Shown: positions 45,175-55,218, counted from the stretch's first letter. The stretch is 64,000 bases of DNA from CAVVJA01 sp963809815 (GCA_963809815.1 CAWELM010000017.1:496001-560000); one strand, 5' to 3'. Notes: generated by a model not told the origin, from the letters alone. Made by a program: numbers and translations.

Positions 45175-45337
45175 GCCCCAGATGCTACCGACCACCCCGC
45201 CGTCGACGATCATGTGCACGCCGTTGCATAGCGCTGCGCCGGTTGCATAAGTAATGGTCTGTGACTCCCGGCGGGTGGAGGACGAAATCTATCCGCGGTC
45301 CGATGCGGCAGCGGGTTGCCCTGCGAATGATCGCGGT

Positions 45338-46255
45338 ATGACAAGTTCTCTGATCGTCACCGTCCGCGGGCTCAGCAAGTCCTACGGCGAACGGGTCGTT
45401 GTTGACTCGCTCGACCTTGACGTGCGCTCCGGCGAGATCGTCGGCCTGATCGGTGCCAACGGTGCGGGCAAGACGACTACCGTCGAATGCATCCAAGGGT
45501 TGCGCCGACCGGATGCCGGCGTGCTGCGCGTACTGGGCTGCGACCCGACGCGCGACGCCGGGCGACTGCGCCCGATGCTCGGCAGTCAGTTGCAGGACTC
45601 GGCCCTGCCCGACCGGCTGCGTGTCCACGAAGCGGTTGCGTTGTTCGCCACCGAGCGGGCACGTGACGCAGCTGACCTGCTGGAGCGCTTCGGCCTGTCC
45701 GCGCGACGAAACTCCGCTTTCGCCGGACTATCAGGCGGCGAGCGGCAGCGCCTGTTCCTCGTGCTCGCGCTACTCAATCGACCGCAGCTGGTGATCCTCG
45801 ACGAGCTGACGCAGGGGCTCGACCCAGCCGCGCGCCATGGCGTGTGGCGGGCCGTTGCACAGCTGCGCGAGGAAGGCGCCACGGTCCTGCTCGTGACCCA
45901 CGAACTCGACGAGGCAGAGGCACTGTGCGATCGAGTGATCGCGATGCGGGACGGTCACATCCTCGACCAGGGGACGCCCGCCGACCTCATCGACCGCAAC
46001 GCCAGGTGGGCTACCACTCGGTTCAGCTGGGACGGGCCGCACAACTTCCGGGCGCTGCCCGGTGTTCGTGACGTCGTTGTCGAGCCCGGCCGACTCACCG
46101 TCCACGGCAACCGCCAGTCGATCGCCCACGTGAGTGCCGAACTCGTCCGCTCCGGGCAGATCCCACCCGACCTCGCCGTCGAGATGCCCAACCTCGAAGC
46201 CGCTCTGCTGCACCTGCTGGAGGGCACCGATGACCGAGAGATGGTGACCATCTGA
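45338..46255 (+). CDS. ABC-2 exporter ATPase
   Basis: 305 residues from the ATG at 45338. Walker A GANGAGKTTT, signature LSGGERQR, Walker B LVILDELTQGLD, switch His in LVTHELDEAE. Resembles DrrA/multidrug-type exporters. Its stop overlaps the permease start (TGATG), so the two are coupled. Confidence 0.93.
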   Translation: MTSSLIVTVRGLSKSYGERVVVDSLDLDVRSGEIVGLIGANGAGKTTTVECIQGLRRPDAGVLRVLGCDPTRDAGRLRPMLGSQLQDSALPDRLRVHEAVALFATERARDAADLLERFGLSARRNSAFAGLSGGERQRLFLVLALLNRPQLVILDELTQGLDPAARHGVWRAVAQLREEGATVLLVTHELDEAEALCDRVIAMRDGHILDQGTPADLIDRNARWATTRFSWDGPHNFRALPGVRDVVVEPGRLTVHGNRQSIAHVSAELVRSGQIPPDLAVEMPNLEAALLHLLEGTDDREMVTI

Positions 46256-47019
46256 TGTCCGCCCTGACCGTCCCGAAAGTCGTCGACTCGACCCTGCTGC
46301 GGCTCGTCCGCACCGAATTGAAGCTGGTCCGGCGCGACCCGCTCGTGCTCACGTTCGTCCTCGTGTTCCCGATCGTGACGATGCTGATCATCGGCGGTGC
46401 GTTCGGCACCGATCCGGACCCGGCGTTTGCCGGCCAGAACCCGTCGCACTGGTACGTCGCGTCGTACTTCACCGTCGTGATCGCCTCGACCGGCCTGGTC
46501 ATGCTGCCGGTGCACCTGGCCGCTTATCGGGAGCGCGGCGTGATACGCCGGTTCGCGGCTGCCGGCTTCCCGCGCTGGTCGTTCGCGTTGGCCGAAATGG
46601 TCATCGGATTGGCCACGATAGCTGTGGCCGGCGCCGTCCTTCTCGTCGTTGCCGCGCCGGTCTACGGCATCCCGTCGGTGCACCACGCGGGGCGGGTGAT
46701 CGCCGGACTCGGGTTTGGTTCGATCGGCTTCGTAAGCATCGGTGTGCTGCTCGGTTCGCTCCTACCGAGCGCGCGGGCGGCCCAAGCAGTCGGCTTGATG
46801 CTCTTCTTCCCGTCGTTCCTGCTCGGTGCCGGCGGTCCGCCGCCGCATGTGATGGGGTCGGCGTTGCGTCATGTCGCCGACGTTCTGCCATTGACCTGGG
46901 TCACCAAATCGATTCGCGAGCCCTGGCTCGGTATCGGTACCGCGACACCGGCGCTGATCGCGGTAGCTGTGCTCGCCGTCGTGGCGACATATGTCGCGGT
47001 GCGGCGCACGGCCCTGTAA
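46255..47019 (+). CDS. ABC-2 exporter permease
   Basis: 254 residues with about six hydrophobic helices and the ABC-2 wording RERGVIRRFAAAGFPRW and GLMLFFPSFLLGAGGPP. Partner of the ATPase. A two-component system follows on the same strand after 16 bases, a layout often seen for exporters induced by their own substrate. Confidence 0.92.
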   Translation: MSALTVPKVVDSTLLRLVRTELKLVRRDPLVLTFVLVFPIVTMLIIGGAFGTDPDPAFAGQNPSHWYVASYFTVVIASTGLVMLPVHLAAYRERGVIRRFAAAGFPRWSFALAEMVIGLATIAVAGAVLLVVAAPVYGIPSVHHAGRVIAGLGFGSIGFVSIGVLLGSLLPSARAAQAVGLMLFFPSFLLGAGGPPPHVMGSALRHVADVLPLTWVTKSIREPWLGIGTATPALIAVAVLAVVATYVAVRRTAL

Positions 47020-47035
47020 ATGTAGGCATTGACTT

Positions 47036-48154
47036 GTGACTGACCTGACGCGCATGCCGGAGCCGCTCCCTCGCACTGCGAGGTGGGCGGTCTTCGGCGT
47101 GTTCGCGCTCCTGGTCGTTGTCGGAGTAGTCCGGCGCGCGGGCGATCGCCCCATCCTTGCCCTCGTGTTCGGCCTGGCCGGGCTCGTTCTCGGCGCGGCG
47201 GCGTTCTTCGCGTCCCGCACTTGGATGCTGCCGGCCGCGGCCGGGGCTGTCGCTGCGGTCGCCGTCGTGTGCAACGGCGTGCCGTCCAATGTCGGCTGGT
47301 TCGCCGTGATCGTGCTGGTCGGTTGGGCGGCGCTCGCGGCGCCCATGCTCGTCACGGCCGTCCTCGCGGTTGGGACTGTTCTCCTCTTGCTGGGCGAGTT
47401 TCTCTTCACCGTGCAGGACCCGGGTTGGTTCGGCTGGATTGGCGGCACGGTCTTTGCCTTCGTCGGCTGCACGTTCGCGCGACGGCAGCGCGACCTGCTC
47501 GTGCAGCTGCGTGAGGCGCAGGCCGGTCTGGCGCAGCGCGCGCAGGCCGAGGAGCGCAACCGTATTGCCCGCGAGATGCACGACGTGATCGCGCACAGCC
47601 TCACGGTGTCGCTGTTGCACGTGTCATCGGCCCGGCTCGCGCTTGCCGACGACCCGGATGAGGCGGCGCGGGCGTTGGCCGAGGCCGAGCGACTCGGCCG
47701 CGAGAGTCTCGAGGAGGTGCGCCACGCGGTCGGCCTGATGCGGGGACCGACCGATCGGATGAGGCCGTTGCCGGGCGGTAGCGACATCATCGGCCTGGTC
47801 GAGCAATTCCGCGGCGCCGGCGTCGACGTGCGCCTGCACCTGGACGGCGACATCGGTGCGATGCCGGCCACCGTCGGGTTGGCCGCCTACCGGATCGTGC
47901 AAGAGAGCCTGACCAACGCCGCGAAGCATGCACCGCAGGCCGCCTGCACGGTATATGTCGCCGTCACCGACTCGACCGTGCAAGTGACGGTCGACAGTTC
48001 CGGTCCGCCCACCGCGGGGACCGGCCTCGGGCTGCTCGGCATGCGCGAACGCGCCGAGGCGCTGGGCGGACAGTGCGAGGCCGGTCCGGGCGGCAGCGGC
48101 TGGCTGGTGCACGCCGCCTTACCCCTGCACGCGACGCACGGAGCGGCGAAATGA
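47036..48154 (+). CDS. NarL-type sensor histidine kinase
   Basis: 372 residues from GTG 47036. Several N-terminal membrane helices, then a HisKA_3 dimerisation region with the phospho-acceptor His in AREMHDVIAHSL, and an ATPase domain with ESLTNAAKHAP and GLGLLGMRERAEALGG. It overlaps the response regulator by 4 bases. It probably senses an envelope-active compound pumped by the upstream exporter. Confidence 0.94.
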   Translation: MTDLTRMPEPLPRTARWAVFGVFALLVVVGVVRRAGDRPILALVFGLAGLVLGAAAFFASRTWMLPAAAGAVAAVAVVCNGVPSNVGWFAVIVLVGWAALAAPMLVTAVLAVGTVLLLLGEFLFTVQDPGWFGWIGGTVFAFVGCTFARRQRDLLVQLREAQAGLAQRAQAEERNRIAREMHDVIAHSLTVSLLHVSSARLALADDPDEAARALAEAERLGRESLEEVRHAVGLMRGPTDRMRPLPGGSDIIGLVEQFRGAGVDVRLHLDGDIGAMPATVGLAAYRIVQESLTNAAKHAPQAACTVYVAVTDSTVQVTVDSSGPPTAGTGLGLLGMRERAEALGGQCEAGPGGSGWLVHAALPLHATHGAAK

Positions 48155-48816
48155 TCCGCGTCCTCATCGTCGACGACCAGGAACTCGTCCGGGCCGGCCT
48201 CCGTGGCATCCTGCGCGAGCGGTACGGCTTCGACATCGTCGGCGAATGTGCTGACGGGTCCGGCGTCGCCGCCGCCGTGGTTCGCCTGCAACCGGACGTC
48301 GTGCTGATGGACGTCCGCATGCCGGTCGTCGATGGCGTGGCCGCGACCAAGGCGATCGGCCGGGTCGCCGACCCACCACCGGTGCTGGTACTCACCACGT
48401 TCGACGACGACGAGATCCTCGCGGCCGCGCTTCGGGCCGGCGCATCGGGCTTCCTCCTCAAGGGTGTGCCGGCCGAGGACCTACAGCGCGCGGTGCGCAC
48501 AGTTGCTGAGGGCGGGGCCTGGCTGGATCCCGCGGTGACCGGGCGGGTCCTGACCGCCTATCGCGCGGCGCCGAATGTCTCTTCCCCCGCCGAGAGCCTC
48601 GATGTCCTCACCGCGCGTGAGCGCGAGGTGCTCGCGCTCATCGGGCAGGGCATGTCCAACGCCGAGATTGCCGCCCATCTCGTGCTCGGCGAGGGAACGG
48701 TGAAGACCCACGTCAATCACGTCTTCACCAAGCTCGACCTGCGTGATCGGGCGGCGGCGATAGTCTTCGCGTTCGACTGCGGCCTGGTAAGCCCACGCCC
48801 GAAGCCGACCGAGTGA
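48151..48816 (+). CDS. NarL/FixJ-type response regulator
   Basis: 221 residues from the ATG at 48151 that overlaps the kinase stop. Receiver domain with Asp in VLMDVRMPVVDG and a LuxR-type output helix-turn-helix LTAREREVLALIGQGMSNAE. Partner of the preceding sensor kinase; likely regulates the adjacent exporter. Confidence 0.95.
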   Translation: MIRVLIVDDQELVRAGLRGILRERYGFDIVGECADGSGVAAAVVRLQPDVVLMDVRMPVVDGVAATKAIGRVADPPPVLVLTTFDDDEILAAALRAGASGFLLKGVPAEDLQRAVRTVAEGGAWLDPAVTGRVLTAYRAAPNVSSPAESLDVLTAREREVLALIGQGMSNAEIAAHLVLGEGTVKTHVNHVFTKLDLRDRAAAIVFAFDCGLVSPRPKPTE

Positions 48817-48833
48817 CGCCGAGTGAGGCGGGT

Positions 48834-49757
48834 TCAGACCTTCTGGACAACAACGCCCGGGCGGACCTCGGCCATGACGTCGATCGCGACGCTGCCGGCC
48901 ACAGGAACCGCTACGGCCGCGGCCGAGACGGCAGCGGCATCGGCGAGCAGCTCACGCCACGGGTCGTGACGGGCAAGCCCGCGGGCGAGCGCGCCGGCGA
49001 GCGCATCACCCGCGCCGGTTTGGTTGCCGCGTATCCGCCGTGGCAGCCGAACGTCAAATACGGCCGAGGGGGTGACGGCGACGAAACCCTCGGCGCCGAG
49101 CGACACGATCCCGGCCTCGGCCCCGCTGTCGCACAGCAGCTGGGCGGCGTCGCGTGCGTCCTGGCGCGTGGTGACGGGACTCCCGAACAGGTGGGCGACC
49201 TCGGCCGCATTGGGTTTCGCCACGTCGGGTCGCGCGCGGAGTGCGTGCCGCAACTGCTCGCCTTCAGCGTCAAGTACTACCGCCGCGCCGTTCGCGCGGG
49301 CGATTGCCACGAGTTCGGCATAGGCGGTGTCCGGGCACCCGGGTGGCACGCTGCCGGACATGACGACAACGAGCCCTGTCTTGGCAATCTCGCCAAACGC
49401 GGTGGTGAACGCGGTCCATTCGGCAGCGCTCACCGGCGGCCCCGGTTCGTTGAACACCGTCGCATCTCTGGCGTCGACGACCGTCACCGTCCGGCGTGAT
49501 TGCCCCGAGATCGGCGTGAACGCGGCGCGCAATCCACTGCGCTGTAGGTCCGCCGCGATTTCCGCGCCAGTCGTGCCACCGCACAGGCCTGCGACGGTTA
49601 CCGGCTCGTCTAGTTGATGCAGCACACGGGCGACGTTGACGCCCTTGCCGCCGGCGCGCGCGTGCACCTCGAGCACCCGGTGCGACCGACCGACCGATAA
49701 CTCCAGCACTCGATACGTGACGTCGATCGCGGGGTTCAGGCATACCGTGACAATCAC
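48834..49757 (-). CDS. PfkB-family sugar-phosphate kinase (fructose-1-P/tagatose-6-P type)
   Basis: 307 residues from GTG 49757, which overlaps the stop of the ROK gene (GTGA). LacC/FruK-type features: VTVCLNPAIDVTYRV, ARAGGKGVNVARVL and the anion-hole signature GAGDALAGALARG near the C-terminus. It phosphorylates a hexose phosphate. Its place in an amino-sugar operon next to an AgaS-like gene favours tagatose-6-phosphate, but fructose-1-phosphate is also possible. Confidence 0.85.
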   Translation of the reverse strand: MIVTVCLNPAIDVTYRVLELSVGRSHRVLEVHARAGGKGVNVARVLHQLDEPVTVAGLCGGTTGAEIAADLQRSGLRAAFTPISGQSRRTVTVVDARDATVFNEPGPPVSAAEWTAFTTAFGEIAKTGLVVVMSGSVPPGCPDTAYAELVAIARANGAAVVLDAEGEQLRHALRARPDVAKPNAAEVAHLFGSPVTTRQDARDAAQLLCDSGAEAGIVSLGAEGFVAVTPSAVFDVRLPRRIRGNQTGAGDALAGALARGLARHDPWRELLADAAAVSAAAVAVPVAGSVAIDVMAEVRPGVVVQKV

Positions 49758-50695
49758 GCCGCCAGCGCCCACGTCGAGAAATCAGTTCGCCCGGCCGCCT
49801 GCCAGGCAAGAATCGCGGCTCCGAGTTGCCCGGCCCGTGATCCACACGTTGAGAGAACGACCGCAGGCGCGGGCCGCCACGCCAGCCGCCCGGTCAGTTC
49901 CTCCCGCACCGGATCGAGCAGCGCACCGCCGGCGGCTGCGAGGCCGCCGCCGAGGACGAACAGCTCTGGATCCAACAGCATGGTGGCGGATGCCAGGGCG
50001 ATCCCGAGTGCCGTCATGGCCTCCCGCCAGACCGCATCGGCCACTGGGTCGGTATCGCGCGCGGCCGCGATGTCCGGCGCACCCAACGCCGCAGCGCCGC
50101 CCCGTCGGGCTCGATAGCGCCGGGCAATCGCTGCGCCCGAGGCGTACGTCTCGAGGCAGCCGCGCTGGCCGCACGCGCACATCTCGCCGTCCGGGTAGAC
50201 CGGGACATGGCCGATCTCGCCGGCTAGCGAAGTGGCGCCCCGGACCGGCACACCATGAGACACGATCACGCCGGCGATTCCGGTGCCGATCACGACCACG
50301 AGGCAGTCCGAAACGCCGCGCGCCCGGCCCAGCAGGCACTCAGCCAGCCCAGCCGCCCGTACGTCGTGCTCGAGCACGACCGGCACGCCGAGATCGGCGG
50401 CGAGCAAATCGCGGAGCGGGACGTCGCGCCAGCCGATGTTCGCCGCGTACAGCGCGGTTCCGGTCTCGACGTCGACCGAGCCGGGTACGACCACGCCGCC
50501 CGCGACGACATCCGGCCCAGTGAGCTCACGGGCGATCGCGCGCACCCGCTCGACAACGGTGCCGGGCCCGTCGGCCACCGGTGTGGGGCGCTCGATCTGC
50601 CGCAGCACGCGGCCGGCGGCGTTGAGTACGGCCGCCTTGATACCAGTGCCGCCGACGTCGATGGCTACTACGCCAAGCTCTGGTGCGTGATTCAC
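49754..50695 (-). CDS. ROK-family sugar kinase, likely N-acetylglucosamine kinase
   Basis: 313 residues. ATP motif AIDVGGTGIKAAV, sugar site GEIGHVP with EIGH typical of ROK kinases, and structural zinc cluster CACGQRGCLE. Makes GlcNAc-6-P (inferred from the operon) for NagA. Coupled to the PfkB kinase downstream. Confidence 0.88.
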   Translation of the reverse strand: MNHAPELGVVAIDVGGTGIKAAVLNAAGRVLRQIERPTPVADGPGTVVERVRAIARELTGPDVVAGGVVVPGSVDVETGTALYAANIGWRDVPLRDLLAADLGVPVVLEHDVRAAGLAECLLGRARGVSDCLVVVIGTGIAGVIVSHGVPVRGATSLAGEIGHVPVYPDGEMCACGQRGCLETYASGAAIARRYRARRGGAAALGAPDIAAARDTDPVADAVWREAMTALGIALASATMLLDPELFVLGGGLAAAGGALLDPVREELTGRLAWRPAPAVVLSTCGSRAGQLGAAILAWQAAGRTDFSTWALAA

Positions 50696-50774
50696 TCAGA
50701 ACCACCGGGACCATGCGACCCACGCGACCTACACCTGCACCCGCTCCTTGGCGTTGCCAGCCCGCGATGCTCGC

Positions 50775-51662
50775 TCATTGGTCGGCAAGGATGATCGAGC
50801 GGGTGAGGTGGCGCGGCGAGTCCGGGTCAAGCCCCTTGCGCTCGGCGAGGGCTACGGCCAGACGCTGGGCGTTGACCAGGTCCGCCATCGGGTCGATGTC
50901 GGCTTGGACAACGAGTGCACCGGTCGCAGTGATCTCGTCGACCAGTCCGGCCGGAGCCGGGCCGAATAGCCACACCGCCGAGCGCTCGTCCACAACGCTT
51001 ATCGGCCCGTGCCGGAACTCCATCGCCGGATAGGCCTCGGTCCACGACCGGGAGGCCTCCCGTAACTTCAGTGCCGCCTCGTTGGCCAGGCCGACGGTCC
51101 AGCCGGTGCCGAGAAACGTGAACTGGTCGCACCCGACGAGCCGGTCCGGGAGGTCGCGCCCTAGCTGGCGGCGCGCGTCCTCGACCACCGCATCGAGGTT
51201 CTCCCCCAGATGCGCCCGCCATAGCGCGAGGGCAGTCGTAGCGAAGCGGGTCTGTACAACCGACTGCTCGTCGGCGAAATCCAACACGATCGTCGCGCCC
51301 GCAAGTTGCGCGGCGGGCCGCGTTGCCGCCGTTGTGAGCACTGTCGAGTCCTGGTTCGGCAATGTTTCCAGCAGCCGGATGACCTCGGTGGTTGTCCCGG
51401 ATCGCGTCAGCGCGACGACATGGTCGTACCGGCGCGAGTGCGGAAACTCTGATGCGGGGAAAGCGTCCGTCTCGCCGAGGCCGGCATTCTCGCGCAGCAC
51501 CGCGCACGACTGTGCCATGTACAGCGACGTGCCGCACCCGACGATCGCGACTCGGGCATCCGGGGGCGGGAGAGCGTTTGCCACCTCGGGGGTGTGCGCA
51601 AGCTTTGCCGCCCGGAGCCAGCTGTCGGGCTGTGACTCGATCTCGGCCGCGACGAACGACAT
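50775..51662 (-). CDS. SIS-domain sugar isomerase/deaminase (AgaS-like)
   Basis: 295 residues with two SIS domains: VAIVGCGTSLYMAQ and ALTRSGTTTEV in the first, TFLGTGWTVGLANEAALKLRE and AYPAMEFRHGP in the second. Similar to GlmS isomerase and AgaS. Adjacent PfkB and ROK kinases suggest removal of the amino group from a hexosamine-6-phosphate (galactosamine-6-P in the AgaS case). Follows the permease gene by 30 bases. Confidence 0.82.
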   Translation of the reverse strand: MSFVAAEIESQPDSWLRAAKLAHTPEVANALPPPDARVAIVGCGTSLYMAQSCAVLRENAGLGETDAFPASEFPHSRRYDHVVALTRSGTTTEVIRLLETLPNQDSTVLTTAATRPAAQLAGATIVLDFADEQSVVQTRFATTALALWRAHLGENLDAVVEDARRQLGRDLPDRLVGCDQFTFLGTGWTVGLANEAALKLREASRSWTEAYPAMEFRHGPISVVDERSAVWLFGPAPAGLVDEITATGALVVQADIDPMADLVNAQRLAVALAERKGLDPDSPRHLTRSIILADQ

Positions 51663-51692
51663 GCGTTGGAGTCCTTCCGATGCGGCTTCGGG

Positions 51693-52574
51693 CTACTTGA
51701 TGGAGCCCGCGGTAAGGCCGCCGACAACCTTTCCCTCGATAAAGGCGAACAGGATGATCACGGGAATGGTCGCGATCACCGAGCCCGCGAACAAGTGGCC
51801 CCAATCCACCGAGTACTGGCCGACATAGTTGTTGATCGCGACCGTGAGCGGGAATTCATCCGGAGAAGTCGCCAGCGTCAGCGCGACGATGAACTCGTTC
51901 CATGCCGCTATGAACGTGAAGATCAGCGCGGTGACGATGCCCGGCATGGCGAGCGGCAGGGTGATTCGGCCGAGCGCCCCGAGCCGGCCGGCTCCATCCA
52001 CCATCGCCGCCTCCTCGAGCTCGACCGGGACCGACGAGAAGTAGGCGTTGAGGATCCAGACAGCGAACGCCAGATTGAACCCGGCGTTGACGAGTATGAG
52101 AGAGAGGACTGCGCTTGGCAGGTCGAAATTAAGGAACTCCCGCTGAATGCCGACCAGCATCGCGGCCGGTTGGAGCATCTGGGTCACCAGCACCAACAGC
52201 AGGAAAAACCCTCGGCCGGGGAAGTGGCGGCGCGCGGTGTAGTAGGCGGCTGGAAGCGCTACGAGCAGCACAAGCGCAGTGGCGCCACCGGCGACCTCCA
52301 GGCTGATCTTCAAGTTCGTGCCGAAGCCGCTCGCCCAGATGCTGGTGAAGTTGGAAAAGGTCCAGTGCCGGGGGACGTAATCGCGATCCAGCAGCTCGGC
52401 GTTCGGCCGCAGCGCGGTGATCACCATTTCCGCGTACGGCAGCAAAAAGATGATCGCGATGATGTACGCGAGACCGGCAAAGATCAGCTTTTTGCCCCGC
52501 GGCACGCGGCGGACTCGCCGCACCCGTCGTCCGGGGGCGCCGGTGAGTGGCTGTTCGGTGACGACGTCGGTCAT
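51693..52574 (-). CDS. dasC: Sugar ABC permease, DasC type
   Basis: 293 residues from ATG 52574. Six hydrophobic helices and the MalG-like loop EEAAMVDGAGRLGALGRITL. Starts two bases after the stop of the dasB-like gene. Partner permease in the amino-sugar importer; no ATPase is encoded in this cluster. Confidence 0.85.
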   Translation of the reverse strand: MTDVVTEQPLTGAPGRRVRRVRRVPRGKKLIFAGLAYIIAIIFLLPYAEMVITALRPNAELLDRDYVPRHWTFSNFTSIWASGFGTNLKISLEVAGGATALVLLVALPAAYYTARRHFPGRGFFLLLVLVTQMLQPAAMLVGIQREFLNFDLPSAVLSLILVNAGFNLAFAVWILNAYFSSVPVELEEAAMVDGAGRLGALGRITLPLAMPGIVTALIFTFIAAWNEFIVALTLATSPDEFPLTVAINNYVGQYSVDWGHLFAGSVIATIPVIILFAFIEGKVVGGLTAGSIK

Positions 52575-52576
52575 GG

Positions 52577-53536
52577 CTAGGTCACCTGCTCCCGCCAGCG
52601 GGTCGCCCATAGGAACACCAGCACGACAATGATGACCAGCCCGAAGTTGATCACTGACATCGCCGCTGATTCGCCGATGTAGGCCTCCTTGAGCTGGAAC
52701 ATGAACACCGTGGTGGTAGCGGTCTCGTGGCCCGGCCCGCCCCGAGTCATCGCCCAGATGATCGGGAACGAGTTGAACACGTTGATCACATTGATGAGTG
52801 CGGCGACGAGGAACGCCGGTCGCAACAGCGGAAGCGTGATCGAGCGATACGTCCGCCACGTAGATGCACCGTCGACCCGCGCTGCCTCGTACAGCTCGGT
52901 CGGGATGGTTTGCAAGCCGGCCAGCAATGCGTAGGTGGTGAACGGCAGCGACACGAAGATGGCCACCACCATCATCCAGACGAACGCTGCCTGGGGCCGG
53001 CCCAGCCAGTCGGCCTGGTTGCTGCCGAACGATTTGAGCACCCCGATGTCTTTCAAGAACAGGTTGATCACGCCGCTGTTCGGGTCAAGCGCCCACCGGA
53101 ATATCAGTGTCGTCATCAACACCGACGCCGCCCACGGAGCGATCAACGCCCACCGGGTCACCCGCCGTCCCGGGAATACCTGGTTGAACAGCTGGGCCAA
53201 CCCCAGGGAGAGAACCATCGTGACGGTCACCACCACGACGACCCAGACTGCCGTTCGCTCCAGGATGCCCGGGAGGTCAGGCTCGTCGAACAGGTTCTTG
53301 AAGTTTTTCCATCCCGCCGGGCCGAGCAAGAAACCGTTTGGACTGAAGTGCTGAACCGAGGTCCGGAACATGACCACGACCGGCCACAGCACCACCACGG
53401 CGATCAGTGCGATGGCCGGCCCAATCCACAGCAGCGGGGTCGCCGCCCGGCCGAGCCGCTGTCTGAACGGACGTCGTCGTTGGCCCACTCGCGCAGACTC
53501 TCGCGTCACCTCGCTGGCTGAAGCCGTGTCTACCAT
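52577..53536 (-). CDS. dasB: Sugar ABC permease, DasB type
   Basis: 319 residues with six helices and the MalF-like loop YEAARVDGASTWRTYRSITL. Second gene of the importer operon, following dasA by 78 bases. The name reflects context with DasR, NagA and hexosaminidase; substrate specificity is inferred. Confidence 0.85.
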   Translation of the reverse strand: MVDTASASEVTRESARVGQRRRPFRQRLGRAATPLLWIGPAIALIAVVVLWPVVVMFRTSVQHFSPNGFLLGPAGWKNFKNLFDEPDLPGILERTAVWVVVVVTVTMVLSLGLAQLFNQVFPGRRVTRWALIAPWAASVLMTTLIFRWALDPNSGVINLFLKDIGVLKSFGSNQADWLGRPQAAFVWMMVVAIFVSLPFTTYALLAGLQTIPTELYEAARVDGASTWRTYRSITLPLLRPAFLVAALINVINVFNSFPIIWAMTRGGPGHETATTTVFMFQLKEAYIGESAAMSVINFGLVIIVVLVFLWATRWREQVT

Positions 53537-53614
53537 CTAGCGCCTCGCAGTGACGATCGCCCCGGCGCGCGCACTAGCGAGTAGGCGGCGCCGGGACGAT
53601 TCCGGTTCAGAGGG

Positions 53615-54889
53615 TCAGCTGCCCTTCGTCGCGGTCTGCTGAATGGAATCCAGAACCTTCTTCGGATCCTGGGTCAGCGAGGTGGCGATGGTCTGTTGGA
53701 TCTGCGTCTTCACCTGCGTCCACACCGGATCGTTGGGGTACTGAACGGAGTTAGGCAACGCCTTGAGGAACGGGCCGAACGTGGGATCCGAGGACAGTGC
53801 CTTGATCCCCGAGTTCGTCGCTGGAAGCAAGAAGTATTCCTTGACGAACTGGGTTTGGTATTTGTCCTGGTAGAAGAAGTCCACGAACTTGGTGATCGCT
53901 GCCTGCTTGCTGCCGTTCGTCTTGAACACCGAGACGTTGTCACAGACACCGAGGGTCTTGTCCAGCGGGCCCGACTTGCCGGCGATCGGCACCGAGGCCC
54001 AGTCGGAGTCCGTCAGCTTGCCGCCCGCCTGGATGATCGGGATCAGAGCCGGCGATCCGTTGATCATCCCGATATCGCCCTGTGCGAACTGCTTCCATAG
54101 GTCGGTGCGGTTCTTGGTGCCCGGGTTGGGCTCGGTCACACCGGACTTCACAAAGTCGGTCAGGAAATGCTGAGTGTCGACGTTCGCCGAGCTGTTGATC
54201 ACCCACTTGCCGCTGTCGTCCTGGTAGGCGCCGCCGTTGCCGAGGAACCACAGCAACGACTCAGCCTGAGCCTCCTCCGGGCCCAGCGGAAGCCCGAATC
54301 CCACCTTGCCCAGAGCCTTGATCTTCGTCGCGTCGGTCTGGATGTCCGCCCACGTCTGCGGCGGGGAGCTGATACCGGCCTGCTGGAACAGCTTCTTGTT
54401 GTAGAACAGCGTCCGCGCGCTGGTGGTGAACGGCATGCCGTACTGCGTGCCGTTGTAGGTATTCAGCTTGGCGAAGACCGGCAGCAGATTGCTGAACGTG
54501 CTCGGCGAGGTGACGTCCTTGGCCGGGTAGAGCAGGCCGGACTGAGCGTAATCCGGGAAGAAGTCGCCTTCGAGAATGTCCGGGTACTGCTTGTTTTGGA
54601 CCTGGGTCTTGACCTGGTTGTCGAAGTCGTTCCAGTTGATGGTCTGCACGTTGACCGTGATATTCGGGTTCGCCGCGTGGAAATCGCTGGCGATCCCCTC
54701 CCAGTACTTCTGGCTGGTATTGCTCGGCCCGGTCCCGTAGTCGGCCGCGACCAGCTTCAACGTCGTATTACCGCCGGCGCCCCCACCACTGCCACCACTG
54801 CTGCTGCTGTTCTTCGAGCTACTGCATGCGCTCAGGACAACCGCCAGCCCGGCACTGAGCGCCACGGCCGCCACCAAGCCTCGTCTCAT
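53615..54889 (-). CDS. dasA: Sugar-binding lipoprotein, DasA type
   Basis: 424 residues. Signal peptide with lipobox VVLSACSSSK (Cys about 22). Family 1 solute-binding pattern: ASDFHAANPNITVNVQTINW, YGMPFTTSARTLFYNK and Trp/Tyr-rich sugar cleft. In streptomycetes DasA captures chitobiose and GlcNAc-containing sugars; here the setting beside DasR-type operators supports the same role. Confidence 0.85.
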   Translation of the reverse strand: MRRGLVAAVALSAGLAVVLSACSSSKNSSSSGGSGGGAGGNTTLKLVAADYGTGPSNTSQKYWEGIASDFHAANPNITVNVQTINWNDFDNQVKTQVQNKQYPDILEGDFFPDYAQSGLLYPAKDVTSPSTFSNLLPVFAKLNTYNGTQYGMPFTTSARTLFYNKKLFQQAGISSPPQTWADIQTDATKIKALGKVGFGLPLGPEEAQAESLLWFLGNGGAYQDDSGKWVINSSANVDTQHFLTDFVKSGVTEPNPGTKNRTDLWKQFAQGDIGMINGSPALIPIIQAGGKLTDSDWASVPIAGKSGPLDKTLGVCDNVSVFKTNGSKQAAITKFVDFFYQDKYQTQFVKEYFLLPATNSGIKALSSDPTFGPFLKALPNSVQYPNDPVWTQVKTQIQQTIATSLTQDPKKVLDSIQQTATKGS

Positions 54890-54998
54890 CTTTTCGCCCT
54901 CTTCCTGGTCACACGCCGTGGCGTGTTTCGACTATTGGCGCTTCTAACCACCGAACTACCGGTCCTGCCCGTCGAGACGCTACCCTCATCCACGCCGG

Positions 54999-55010
54999 TG
55001 GTCTAGACCA
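54999..55010. promoter_or_regulatory. DasR operator (dre) in the divergent promoter
   Basis: TGGTCTAGACCA is a perfect 12-base palindrome matching the core of the DasR consensus. It lies between the dasA-like gene (minus) and the SIS/MurQ genes (plus), 109 bases from the first and 208 from the second, so it could control both. A second partial site TACCATTTTGGT is at 55028-55039. Confidence 0.85.
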
Positions 55011-55218
55011 GCTGGCCTCATCCTCTATACCATTTTGGTCAAGGTCACCGGACGCCGCGGCGGGCTGCGATCCGTGATTGGTGCGCGGGTCGGCGCACGG
55101 CCGCCTGCCGTCCACCGGGCGTCGTGGCGGAGGACGGCTGGCCGGATGGCCGGGGTGCACGAACGGCGTTGCTCCGGGACTATCGAGGCGACCGTGCGAG
55201 CCGTGGGACGGAGCGACG

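Noticed and set aside
50827..51804. Alternative frame across the SIS gene
   Set aside because: Same-strand shadow rich in Arg; the SIS frame carries clear motifs.
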